Below are positions 1-7,895 of a stretch of DNA of 24,320 nucleotides, one piece after another. Within the stretch, counting starts at the first letter, position 1. The number at the start of each line of letters is the position of its first letter. Below the pieces are notes generated by a model. The model saw only the letters and a list, made by a program, of their open reading frames with translations. It ran no database searches and was not told the DNA's origin. The position numbers were made by a program, and so were the translations under genes. Source of the DNA: PALSA-610 sp038239145 (GTDB lineage: Bacteria; Actinomycetota; Acidimicrobiia; IMCC26256; PALSA-610). The DNA lies in assembly GCA_038239145.1 (NCBI GenBank), contig JBBSFB010000060.1, positions 1-24,320 on the forward strand, in the 5' to 3' direction.

Positions 1-1161
1 GACCCCGATGACGACCAATACGAGGGCCACGAGCCCGTAGCCGCTCGACACGGTGCTGCGGGAGAAGATCAGGAGCGCCAGCGCAACGAGGCCGAGCCCG
101 AGCGTGACGACGCGCTTCGTGCCGACCCGGGACACGAGCCGAGCGCTCAGTGGCGCCGCGACCATGAGCGCGCCCGCCACCGGGATCAGACCCACGCCCG
201 ACTTCAACGCGGTGTACCCGAGCACGAACTGCAGGTACTGACTAATGAAGAACAGCGATCCGAACATCGCGAAGAACACGAGCGTCACCGCGATCGACGC
301 CGCGGTGAATCGCGGGTCGGCGAAGAAGGTGACGTCGAGGATCGGGTGATCGGACCGGCGTTCCCAGAGCACGAACGAGGTGAGCAACACGACGGCGAGA
401 ACGAACGCAACGACCGTCTTCGGGCCCGTCCAGCCGTTCGTCGGTCCGTCGATGATTCCGTACAACAACGAGATCAGACCCACCGTCGACATCGCGGTGC
501 CGATCAGGTCGAGCCGCGACGCGTGCTCGTCACGAGACTCGGGGACGAGAAAGAACGCGGCGAGCAACGCAGCCGCGATGATGGGGACGTTGACCAGGAA
601 GATCGAGCCCCACCAGAAATGCTCGAGCAGGTACCCGCCGACGACGGGACCGATGGCGACGCCGAGCCCGGACACTCCGGCCCACAGCGCGATGGCGCGG
701 GCCCGTTCGCTCGCATCGGAGAAGACGTTGACGAGGATCGAGAGCGTCGCCGGCATGATGAACGCCGCTCCGAATCCCTGGAGCCCGCGCAATGGGATGA
801 GCGCGTTCGGGGTCGAGACGCGCGAACAGCCGAGCGATCCGACCGCGAAGATCAGAAGCCCGATCATGAAGCAACGCTTGCGCCCGAGCCGGTCGCCGGT
901 GTTGCCCGCGATCAGCAAGAAGCTGGCGAAGACAATCGTGTACGCGTCGACGATCCATTGCAGTTCACTCGAGGATGCACCGACGTCGCGCACGAGCGTC
1001 GGGAGCGCGACGTTGACGACCGTCCCGTCGATGCCGACGATCAGCAGCGCCAGACAGAGCACCGCAAGGATGACGTAGCGGTTCTCGTGCCCGGGCACGA
1101 CGCGAGCACCGTGGGCGGCGCCGGCCGGCGCGCTCTGGGTGGCGACCTCGTGTGTTGCCAT
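1..1161 (-). CDS. DHA2-type MFS drug exporter, C-terminus beyond left edge
   Basis: Proton-driven multidrug efflux protein of the inner membrane, EmrB/QacA-like (DHA2, usually 14 TM segments). The reading frame is open from ATG at 1161 to base 1 (387 residues), so the last part is missing from the window. Visible marks: a first TM segment ending in GIDGTVVNVALP, the typical DHA2 motif D1 region; the loop 2-3 motif GDRLGRKR (motif A); and GLGVAIGPVVGGYL (antiporter motif C) in TM5. Several further hydrophobic segments follow, including one with FFISQYLQFVLGY. It is divergent from the LLM oxidoreductase gene, with 62 bp between start codons. The exported substrate cannot be told. No Shine-Dalgarno is obvious before the start. 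Family call is firm; drug specificity is not. Confidence 0.93.
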   Translation of the reverse strand, partial: MATHEVATQSAPAGAAHGARVVPGHENRYVILAVLCLALLIVGIDGTVVNVALPTLVRDVGASSSELQWIVDAYTIVFASFLLIAGNTGDRLGRKRCFMIGLLIFAVGSLGCSRVSTPNALIPLRGLQGFGAAFIMPATLSILVNVFSDASERARAIALWAGVSGLGVAIGPVVGGYLLEHFWWGSIFLVNVPIIAAALLAAFFLVPESRDEHASRLDLIGTAMSTVGLISLLYGIIDGPTNGWTGPKTVVAFVLAVVLLTSFVLWERRSDHPILDVTFFADPRFTAASIAVTLVFFAMFGSLFFISQYLQFVLGYTALKSGVGLIPVAGALMVAAPLSARLVSRVGTKRVVTLGLGLVALALLIFSRSTVSSGYGLVALVLVVIGV

Positions 1162-1223
1162 GGATACACACGATGATCGCACGGGGCTGTCGCGTCTCAG
1201 CCACTACTGACAGACTCGGCGCC
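1162..1223. promoter_or_regulatory. Divergent intergenic region between MFS exporter and LLM oxidoreductase
   Basis: This 62-bp spacer must hold the promoters of both divergent genes. On the plus strand CAGACT at 1211-1216 lies 7 nt before the ATG at 1224, a near match to the TANNNT-plus-6-nt pattern seen at five other genes in the window. I see no Shine-Dalgarno on either side and no clear operator. Confidence 0.4.
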
Positions 1224-2114
1224 ATGCGTGTCGGCGTGTTGATGCTCCCCACCGACCCTTGGCCCGAGACGAAGGCACGAGCGCAGCACATCGAGGCTCT
1301 CGGCTACGACCACCTCTGGACGTACGACCACCTGTCGTGGCGCCGCTACCGGGGCCGCCCGTGGTTCTCGGCCCTGCCCTGGCTCACCGGTGTCGCGGGC
1401 GCGACCGACCGGATCCGGCTCGGCACGATGGTTGCGTCGCCGAACCTGCGCCACCCGGTGACGCTCGCACACGACTCGGTCACCCTCGACCACGTATCGG
1501 GCGGCCGCTTCATCCTCGGCGTCGGCGCGGGCGGGCTCGGTTTCGACTCCGGCGTCTTTGGAGCACAAACCCTGGCGCCGGGCCAGCTCGTGGCGCGTCT
1601 CGGCGAGCTCGTCGATCTCCTGGGCCGACTGTTCACTGGCGAGATCGTCTCCTACAAAGGAACGTATTTCACTGCGAACGAAGCAGTCGTCCGGCCGGTT
1701 GCGTTACAGGTGCCGCGCGTTCCGATCGCGATCGCCGCGGGCGGCCCAAAGGGCCTCGCGCTCGTCGCTCACTTCGGCGATGCGTGGATCACGTTCGGCG
1801 ACACCACGACCGGCGACCTGAGCCGCGCCGGCACCGATGCGGCCGTCCGGCGCCAGTCGGGGCAACTCGACGACGCGTGCGCCGCGATTGGTCGCGATCC
1901 CGAGACGCTGGCGCGCATCTACATGATCGGCAACCAGGAGGAACGGCCACTCGCGAGCACCGGCGCGTTCGACGACTTCCTTGGCCGACACGCCGAGCTC
2001 GGATTCACCGACGTCGTGTTCCATCACCCCCGCGCCGACGATTCGGCGTGGGACGAACCCGAGTCGATTGTCGATGCCATCGCCGCCGACGTGCTTTCGC
2101 GCCGGCGCGACTAG
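1224..2114 (+). CDS. LLM-class flavin-dependent oxidoreductase (luciferase-like)
   Basis: A 296-residue protein of the bacterial luciferase / F420-dependent oxidoreductase superfamily (TIM barrel, cytosolic), using reduced FMN or F420 for oxidation or reduction of an unknown small molecule. It opens with MRVGVLMLPTDPWPETKARAQ. It has the family's GYDHLWTYDHL strand-2 region, the IRLGTMVASPNLRHP segment and SGGRFILGVGAGG, a cofactor-proximal glycine-rich loop common to this class. The frame could open at 1152, but that would overlap the divergent MFS gene; ATG 1224 gives the normal family N-terminus. Its 3' end overlaps the tail of the opposing monooxygenase gene by 4 bp. In actinobacteria many relatives use F420; whether this one does cannot be read here. 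Confidence 0.9.
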   Translation: MRVGVLMLPTDPWPETKARAQHIEALGYDHLWTYDHLSWRRYRGRPWFSALPWLTGVAGATDRIRLGTMVASPNLRHPVTLAHDSVTLDHVSGGRFILGVGAGGLGFDSGVFGAQTLAPGQLVARLGELVDLLGRLFTGEIVSYKGTYFTANEAVVRPVALQVPRVPIAIAAGGPKGLALVAHFGDAWITFGDTTTGDLSRAGTDAAVRRQSGQLDDACAAIGRDPETLARIYMIGNQEERPLASTGAFDDFLGRHAELGFTDVVFHHPRADDSAWDEPESIVDAIAADVLSRRRD

Positions 2115-3580
2115 CCCACCTCGCTCGACTTGCTCTTCCGGTACGGCCAAGTCCGGAAGAAGCGGGTGCGGAGCCAGTAGCGGCCACCGCTGTACGGCAG
2201 TTGGGTCACCACCTTGCCGGCCGCGGTCCGGAAGTAGTTGTGACACCCCGCAGTCCACACGGTTCCCGGCATCGCCGCCTGCAGCCGCCGGTTGTAGCGA
2301 TCCATCACCCGGCGCCTCACGTCGAGCGACCGGATCCCCCGACGCGTCATCGTCCGCAACGCGCCCATGATGTAGTTCGCCTGGGCCTCGTGGATGAAGA
2401 TGATGGAATTCACGCCGTTCGTGTTCGGGCCATAGAGCGTGAACAGGTTCGGGAACCCCGACACCGTCAGCCCGAGATACGCCTCCGCGCCGTCCTTCCA
2501 GTCATCGTGCAGGCGGCGACCGTCGCGGCCGTAGAAGTCGACAGCGGTGAGGTATTCGTTCGCGCGAAAGCCCGTGCCGTAGACGATGGTGTCGACGGCG
2601 TGCACTTCACCGTCGCCCGTACGAACACCGTCCTCGGTGATCTCGATGATGCGATCGGTGACGAGACGAACGTTCGGTCGGGTCAAGGTCGGGAACCAGT
2701 CGCGCGAGATCAGCGGCCGTTTGCACCCGACCGGGTAGTCGGGAGTCAACTTCGCCCGCAGCTCGGGGTCGGTGATCTTGCGTTCGAGATACGACTGCGC
2801 GAGCGCGGTCATCGTCACCGTCTGCTCCGCGTCGGCCTGAAAGTTCGCCCGTTCGTACGTCCACCAGATCTTCCAGCGTTCGCGCCGCGCCGCGAACGGA
2901 ACGCGTGCGAACCGGCGCTGTTCCTCGGGTGTATACGGACGATCGAGTCGGGGCGTGATCCAGATCGGCGACCGTTGGAACACGGTGACGTGCGCGGCGA
3001 GCGGGGCGATCGCGGGCACGTACTGGACCGCGCTCGCGCCGGTGCCGATCGACCCGACCCGCTCACCCTCGATCGACTTGGAGTGATCCCAGCGCGAGGA
3101 GTGGAACGACCGGCCCCGGAATCGCTCGGCGCCCGGGATCTCGGGAACGACAGGGATGTTCAGCATGCCGAGCCCGCTCACTACCACGTCGGCGGCGAAC
3201 GTCTCGCCCGCTTCGGTAAGCAGGTTCCAGTGCGCATTTTTCTCGTCCCAGCGCGCCTGGCTGATCGCGACGCCGGTTCGCAAGTGGGTCCGGAGCCCGT
3301 ACTGGTCGGTGCAACGTTCGAGGTAGGCGAGGATCTCGGGCTGGGTGGCGTACGTGCGGCTCCACCACGGGTTCAACTCGAACGAGAACGAGTACAGGTG
3401 CGACGGCACGTCGCACGCTGCTCCCGGGTACGTGTTGTAGCGCCACGTGCCGCCGACACCGTCGGACTTCTCGTAGATCGTGAACTCGTAGCCGGCCTGC
3501 TTGAGGCGCACGCCCATGGTGAGTCCACCCGCACCCGCGCCGATGATCGCGACCGTGGGTCGGGTCCGGGCCGTTCGCAT
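2111..3580 (-). CDS. Flavin-containing (Baeyer-Villiger-like) monooxygenase
   Basis: A 489-residue FAD/NADPH monooxygenase that would insert one oxygen into a ketone, aldehyde or soft nucleophile in the cytosol. Visible: N-terminal FAD Rossmann motif GAGAGG (residues 14-19); the DGVGGTWRYNTYPGAACD segment typical of BVMOs (about 40-57); the fingerprint F-x-G-x3-H-x3-W-D at 154-165 (F154, G156, H160, W164, D165); and a second dinucleotide motif GSIGTGASA (176-184) for NADPH. Length is normal for the short class I BVMO/FMO group. It lies 25 nt downstream of the frameshifted ABC permease on the same strand, so it may be read through from the PadR operon, but it also has its own TAGGGT hexamer 6 nt before the ATG. 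It is tail-to-tail with the LLM oxidoreductase. Family firm, substrate unknown. Confidence 0.92.
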   Translation of the reverse strand: MRTARTRPTVAIIGAGAGGLTMGVRLKQAGYEFTIYEKSDGVGGTWRYNTYPGAACDVPSHLYSFSFELNPWWSRTYATQPEILAYLERCTDQYGLRTHLRTGVAISQARWDEKNAHWNLLTEAGETFAADVVVSGLGMLNIPVVPEIPGAERFRGRSFHSSRWDHSKSIEGERVGSIGTGASAVQYVPAIAPLAAHVTVFQRSPIWITPRLDRPYTPEEQRRFARVPFAARRERWKIWWTYERANFQADAEQTVTMTALAQSYLERKITDPELRAKLTPDYPVGCKRPLISRDWFPTLTRPNVRLVTDRIIEITEDGVRTGDGEVHAVDTIVYGTGFRANEYLTAVDFYGRDGRRLHDDWKDGAEAYLGLTVSGFPNLFTLYGPNTNGVNSIIFIHEAQANYIMGALRTMTRRGIRSLDVRRRVMDRYNRRLQAAMPGTVWTAGCHNYFRTAAGKVVTQLPYSGGRYWLRTRFFRTWPYRKSKSSEVG

Positions 3581-3586
3581 CGCCAG

Positions 3587-3592
3587 ACCCTA
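3587..3592 (-). promoter_or_regulatory. Candidate -10 (TAGGGT) of a leaderless transcript for the monooxygenase
   Basis: On the minus strand TAGGGT is followed by exactly 6 nt and then the ATG at 3580, with no Shine-Dalgarno. The same layout occurs before the PadR, thioredoxin, GH13 and UGSC genes. No convincing -35 is seen. This is pattern-based inference. Confidence 0.45.
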
Positions 3593-3605
3593 ACGAAAAC
3601 TACGG

Positions 3606-6241
3606 TCAGTCGGTCGCGAACGACGACATCCGGGTCGGGCGTACGGCCTGGGAGATGCTGCCGCCGATGTACGCCACCGCGGCCGCGATGAGCGGCGCGA
3701 CGATCAGGAGCTCAAGCACAGTCGAGAGCGGGAACGCGATGCGAGCGACCTCGCCCGGCTTCGCGATCGCGAGGTAGACAACGGCGACCGGGATGAAACC
3801 GGTCGGAATCGCGACGAGCGCGCCCGAGGCCGCCAGGAGCCCGGCTTTCCACGCCGACAGCGACCGCATCGTCGACGGGCGCGCCCCGAGCGAGACGAGC
3901 ACGTCGCGCTCGTCGCGGGTCTCCGCCGCCGACAGTGCGAGCGACATTGCCAGCACGATCAACGCGATGCCGACGACGACGGCCAACACGATTTGACGCA
4001 CGGTCGCAGTCGACACGCGGTTCGAGCCGGTCCCCGACCACGCGACATCGGTGGATGCCGACGGGCGGCCCTGGGCGAGGAACGACTGGCTCAGTACGTC
4101 GACCGAAGCACGTTGCGAGTCGTTCAGTGGCGTCGGATTGTGGACGATGACGCCGGCATCGACCACGGAAAGTTCGAGCGATCGCGCCTTGGCCGCAGTG
4201 ATGAAGTAGCCCTCACCATCGCCTGTCGCGCGGACCGCGTCGCGGGCAACCGCGGCTGTGATCGTGCGAGCCGGTGTGGCACCGACCTCGATCGCCAAAG
4301 TGTCGACGTTCTTGGCCGGCGTCCGTACCGCGATCGCGCCGACCCTCTGCAGGGTCGCGGCGTCGCGGTTCGAGAGCCCGAGCAACTGGAGAACCGCGGG
4401 ATCTGCCACCGTGACGAACGCAGGGACGACAGTGCCGTCGGCCCGCGACGGGCTCACGGTGATGACCCGGCCGCCTTTCTGAATCTCCACTCCCGATCCC
4501 CCGGGTGCAGCGCTCGCGGGGTCGATGCCGATCACGGCGCGGCGCGTGCTCCACGTCGCGTGGGAAGGATCTTGTGCAGCGTGCTCTCGATCGATGCCGG
4601 GACGGGAACGAACGTCTGAGCTCTCCCGTCGACGGCGAAGCTCCCGGTGGAGACGATGAGCGTGTCGTCGGGCATGAAAACCGCATCGTGCGCCTTCGAT
4701 CCAATGTGCGATTCGACCGCGGTGCCGATGGCGACCGCGCCCGTGTTGACGGCTGCGAGCGCCATCACCACCGCCGCGCTCCGTGCCCGGCTGCGGACGA
4801 TGCTCCGGAGTGCTACCAGGCCCGATCCCCGGGTCCAGCGCGCCGCGTGCGCCAATCCCGCGACGACAACCGAGCCCGCGCAACACGCGCCCGCGAGCAC
4901 CAGCAGACCTCCGAACACAGCGCTCGCCGCGAGCCCGTTGCTCTGCCGCACCCCGGCGGCGGTTCCGACGAGGACGAGCACGAACACGCCTCCCGCGAAG
5001 AGCCCCGCGCCGATCGGCACGAGGCGTTTGGGAAGCGTTCCGACCGGTCGGCGACCGGCCAGCGCGGTGAGCACCGGGACGCGTGCGGCAGATCGGGCCG
5101 GAACGAACGCCGCGACTGTGGCCGCGATAACTCCGGTCACCAGAATCGCGATCGCGTCACGCGGCGACCAAACGTACGACCCCGGATCGTGATGGATCCA
5201 CGACGCGAATTGCCCGTGCATGGAGACGAGCACGACCACGCCGGCCGTGAAACCGGCCACGCTTCCGATCACTCCGCACAACAGGCCTTGAAGCGACAGC
5301 GTGCGCCGGAGCAGCTGCTCGTCGGCTCCGTTCGCGGAGAGCTGCCCGAGCGTGACGAGCTGGCGGCGCGCGCCGAGCGCGAACGCGCCCGAGATCACGA
5401 TCCCCACGATGGCCAGCGCGACGATCCCACCGACCAGCACCCAGTTCACGTTGCGCTCGGTCGTGAGCGACCCGATCGACGCGGAACTGAGGTACGACGG
5501 GTACGACTGCAGCTGGGCCGCTGTTGGCGTCCCGGGAAGATCGACCAGCGCGATCGGGGCGATCGCGCCCCGGTCGTCGCCGGCCGCCGACGTCAGCTCA
5601 TGGCCGCGGACCGCGATGAAGCCGTCGTTCCAGTTCGTGGCGCGCGCGCCGATGCCCACCACCTTCTCCGTCCAGTCCGGCGCGCTCAGCCGGAGTGTGT
5701 CACCGACCCTCATGTGGAAGGTGCGGGCCAACGTCGGCGACAGCAACGCTTCCCCCGCCCGGCTCGGGAAACGACCCGACCGCAACAACACCGCGCCTTG
5801 CGCGATCGGATCGTCGAAGTCGAGGTCGCTCACATCGGCCAGATGCGCCGTCCCGTCGGCAAGAGACAGACCGATGGGCGAGGTCGACAGGTTCCCACGC
5901 ACGACGCGAGTCCCCTTCGGGAATGTCACCGGCGCCGGAACCGCGTCGGCCGCGCCGACCTGCCCGCGATCACCGCCGCGCACGCCGGCGACCAGGTCGG
6001 CACTCCCGAACTGGCGCCGGAACGACTCGGCCGCCGAGTCGGTGTTGGTGCGCACGAGCACCGTGATCGCAGTCATGCCGCAGACCGGTACCGCGATGAG
6101 CAACATGACGAGCAGCGTGCGGCCCGGGCGCCGCCGGGTCTCCCGCCGAGCGAGCCGGAGCGCGAAGCGCCACGACGCGCCCCCGCGCACCCGGACCGAT
6201 CGGGACGGCAACGTCCCCGCGAAGGCGTCGACCGTGGTCAC
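3606..6241 (-). pseudogene. FtsX-family ABC transporter permease, interrupted by one frameshift
   Basis: Membrane subunit of a MacB/FtsX-type ABC system, of about 878 residues if the frame is restored. The first part runs from GTG 6241, overlapping the ATPase stop as GTGA. It has TM1 at about residues 42-63 (TLLVMLLIAVPVCGMTAITV), a large extracytoplasmic region, then two sets of hydrophobic segments. It stays in frame to about 4562, where coding passes to another frame and runs on to the stop at 3606. The second part holds the last FtsX domain (IVLAVVVGIALIVLAMSLAL, then SLGARPSTMRSL and two more TM segments). Adding one base in plus-strand gcgtgggaagg near 4561 would restore the frame (ILP-D-ATWSTRR). 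Both halves are otherwise intact, so this is a very recent mutation or a sequence error; without repair translation stops at 4532. It would pair with the ATPase upstream to move lipids, peptides or drugs, or in mechanotransmission. Confidence 0.85.
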
Positions 6242-6969
6242 CGGTTCGCACCCGCGACCGGCGACCCGACCGTCGAGCCGGCTGTGGACGTGGTCTCGTC
6301 CACGACCCGGCCGTCCCGCAGGAACACGACGCGGTCGGCCCACGACGCAAAGCGGGGTTCGTGCGTGACGAGCACGACCGCGGTGCCCCGGTCTTGTGGG
6401 AGTGCGGCCAGGATCTCGATGACCTCGTCGGCGCTCGCGGTGTCGAGCGAGCCGGTCGGTTCGTCGGCCAGGAGCAGCCGCCGATCGCCGACAATGGCGC
6501 GGGCGATGGCGATGCGTTGCTGTTGGCCACCGGAGAAATCGTCGGGGTAGCGGTCGAGTCGTTGATCGAGGCCGACCTGCTCGAGCGCCTCGATCGCGAG
6601 AGCCCGGGCGTTGCGGTGGGATCCGCCCGCCAGCTCCAGTGGAAGCATCACGTTCTCGATCGCGGAGAGCGACGGGATCAGGTTCAGCCGCTGAAACACG
6701 TAGCCCACATCGTTGCGCCGCAGCTGGCTACGGGCGGCGGCGCCGAGCCCGGCCAGCTCGCGCCCACCGACGCGGACCGAACCGGCGCTGGGCGACTCGA
6801 GTGCGCCCGCGAGGTGCAACATCGTGCTCTTGCCGCAGCCGCTCGGGCCCATCACCGCGACGAACTCGGAATCGGCCACATGCAACGTCACGCCTCGCAG
6901 CGCGCGTACTTCGGTGAGGCCGCGGCCGAAGCTCTTGACGACGTCGTCGAATTCCAGGATCGGGCTCAT
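6238..6969 (-). CDS. ABC transporter ATP-binding protein (MacB/LolD type)
   Basis: A 243-residue cytosolic ATPase that powers the FtsX-type permease encoded directly after it. All motifs are present: Walker A GPSGCGKS (about 41-48), Q-loop in VFQRLNLIP, signature FSGGQQQR, Walker B LLLADEPTGSLD and the H-loop histidine in VTHEP. The D-loop SLD and the ADEPTG form are typical of the MacB/LolD/FtsE branch. Its ATG at 6969 overlaps the PadR stop (ATGA) and its TGA overlaps the permease GTG start (GTGA), so the three genes are probably translationally coupled. Expression is expected to follow PadR. The transported substrate is unknown. Confidence 0.95.
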   Translation of the reverse strand: MSPILEFDDVVKSFGRGLTEVRALRGVTLHVADSEFVAVMGPSGCGKSTMLHLAGALESPSAGSVRVGGRELAGLGAAARSQLRRNDVGYVFQRLNLIPSLSAIENVMLPLELAGGSHRNARALAIEALEQVGLDQRLDRYPDDFSGGQQQRIAIARAIVGDRRLLLADEPTGSLDTASADEVIEILAALPQDRGTAVVLVTHEPRFASWADRVVFLRDGRVVDETTSTAGSTVGSPVAGANR

Positions 6970-7499
6970 GTGGTATTTCCCTTCCGCCCGGCGAGCCGGG
7001 CTTCACAGAGGTCGAGCCAACGCAGATCGGCTTCGGCGCGCACCACGAGCGCGTCGTGCACCATCTGCGTCGCGAGATCGGGGTCGGGCTGCATGCCGCG
7101 TTGCTCGCGTCGACGTTGCTGCAGCAGCGACGACAGCGCGGTGCGGTGCGATGTGATGACGGTGAGCGCGTGTTCGCTGCCCTGCCCAATCGCGAACAGC
7201 ACCTTCAACATCAACTCGTCGCGAGGTGGCGGATCGTCGGCGGGCACGAGCGACCACCAGGCCGCGAGCTCCTCGCGTCCGGCCGGCGTGAGTGCGTATT
7301 GCTTCTGGGCGCCGGCGTCATCGGCCGGATTCGACCGCGTCACAAGACCGTCCCGTTCGAGACGCTCGAGGGTCGTGTAGACCTGGCCGACGTTCAGGGG
7401 CCAGACCAGCCCGGTCGCCGACTCGAACTCGGTCTTGAGCTGGTGACCGTTGCGAGGCCGCTCGGAGAGGAGGGCCAGGAGGCCCTCGCGTACTGACAT
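6966..7499 (-). CDS. PadR-family transcriptional regulator
   Basis: A 177-residue winged-helix repressor at the head of the ABC operon. The N-terminal PadR domain is clear: VREGLLALLSERPRNGHQL, then GQVYTTLERLERDGLV (recognition helix), the wing with QKQYALTPAGREEL, and a C-terminal Vir-like helical dimerisation region (about 95-170). PadR proteins next to ABC exporters usually repress their own operon until a drug or phenolic ligand binds. Two copies of an ATAC-N3-GTAT dyad overlap the start region and are the likely autoregulatory operators. The gene appears leaderless: TATACT lies 6 nt before the ATG. Family firm; ligand unknown. Confidence 0.93.
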   Translation of the reverse strand: MSVREGLLALLSERPRNGHQLKTEFESATGLVWPLNVGQVYTTLERLERDGLVTRSNPADDAGAQKQYALTPAGREELAAWWSLVPADDPPPRDELMLKVLFAIGQGSEHALTVITSHRTALSSLLQQRRREQRGMQPDPDLATQMVHDALVVRAEADLRWLDLCEARLAGRKGNTT

Positions 7500-7525
7500 A
7501 TACCGAGTATAACTATACCGAGTAT
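7499..7525 (-). promoter_or_regulatory. Tandem PadR operators overlapping the promoter and start codon
   Basis: ATACCGAGTAT occurs twice, at 7500-7510 and 7515-7525, a 15-bp repeat spacing. Each is a perfect dyad ATAC-CGA-GTAT; the first extends to 13 bp (TATACCGAGTATA, 7499-7511). Read on the minus strand, the proximal copy also contains the -10 hexamer TATACT (7511-7506), 6 nt before the ATG at 7499. A protein bound there would block RNA polymerase and the 5' end of the message. The regulator assignment is inferred from adjacency. Confidence 0.72.
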
Positions 7526-7529
7526 CCCG

Positions 7530-7691
7530 TCAAGCGGTTTTCGGGACCAGACCCGGGCGCCCGCTCGGCACTCCTGCGGTCATCTCGTCGAGCATCTCGC
7601 GGGTCGCCTCGGGGTACGGCGATCGCAGGAGCGCGGCGCGTGCGATCGCAACTCCGTTGCAGTGGCGGCATTCGCCGGCTGCGGTGCGCAT
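7530..7691 (-). CDS. Possible 53-residue small protein with CxxC motif
   Basis: A short frame from ATG 7691 to TGA at 7532-7530 reads as plausible protein: it begins MRTAAGECRHCNG, holds a helix-like middle (ARAALLRSPYPEATREMLDEM) and ends GLVPKTA. The CRHC pair could bind a metal or act in redox, and the next gene rightwards is a thioredoxin. Third-position GC is high. No Shine-Dalgarno or TANNNT element is seen before the ATG; the frame stays open upstream to a stop at 7760-7758, with GTG 7697 as another start. I do not recognise a family. It may be real, the tail of a decayed gene, or chance. Confidence 0.35.
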   Translation of the reverse strand: MRTAAGECRHCNGVAIARAALLRSPYPEATREMLDEMTAGVPSGRPGLVPKTA

Positions 7692-7883
7692 GCGCACGCG
7701 GCGCCGGCATGCGCGTCGGTGCCGACGCGGCCAACTCGGCGTTTGCTCCCACGTGCGTTACCGACGCGCCACGTCGCGTCGTGTCGGTGACGTTTCGCAA
7801 CAAGGGCGTGTTGATCCTCGGCCGTCGCACTGATCGCGGGCGAGCACGACCGGAACCGATCCCGCGATCGACGGCTCCACTCT
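7692..7883. other. Gene-poor stretch before the thioredoxin gene
   Basis: I see no recognisable gene here. A second minus-strand frame crosses it and could be an upstream continuation of the 53-residue frame after a frameshift, but nothing in it matches a family I know. Confidence 0.3.
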
Positions 7884-7889
7884 TAGACT
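7884..7889 (+). promoter_or_regulatory. Candidate -10 (TAGACT) of a leaderless transcript for the thioredoxin gene
   Basis: TAGACT is followed by 6 nt (7890-7895) and GTG at 7896. No Shine-Dalgarno is present. It supports the GTG start over the internal ATG at 7944. A -35 element is not evident. Confidence 0.5.
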
Positions 7890-7895
7890 CCGGCC

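Noticed and set aside
346..1176. Plus-strand open frame of 276 codons over the first kilobase
   Set aside because: Charged low-complexity shadow of the DHA2 exporter, which reads cleanly on the other strand.
4550..4570. Programmed ribosomal frameshift in the permease
   Set aside because: No slippery heptamer or stimulatory hairpin is seen, and FtsX permeases are not known to use frameshifting.
4505..6550. Long plus-strand open frame (681 codons)
   Set aside because: Arg/Asp/His-rich antisense shadow of the permease and ATPase genes, common in high-GC DNA; no family features.
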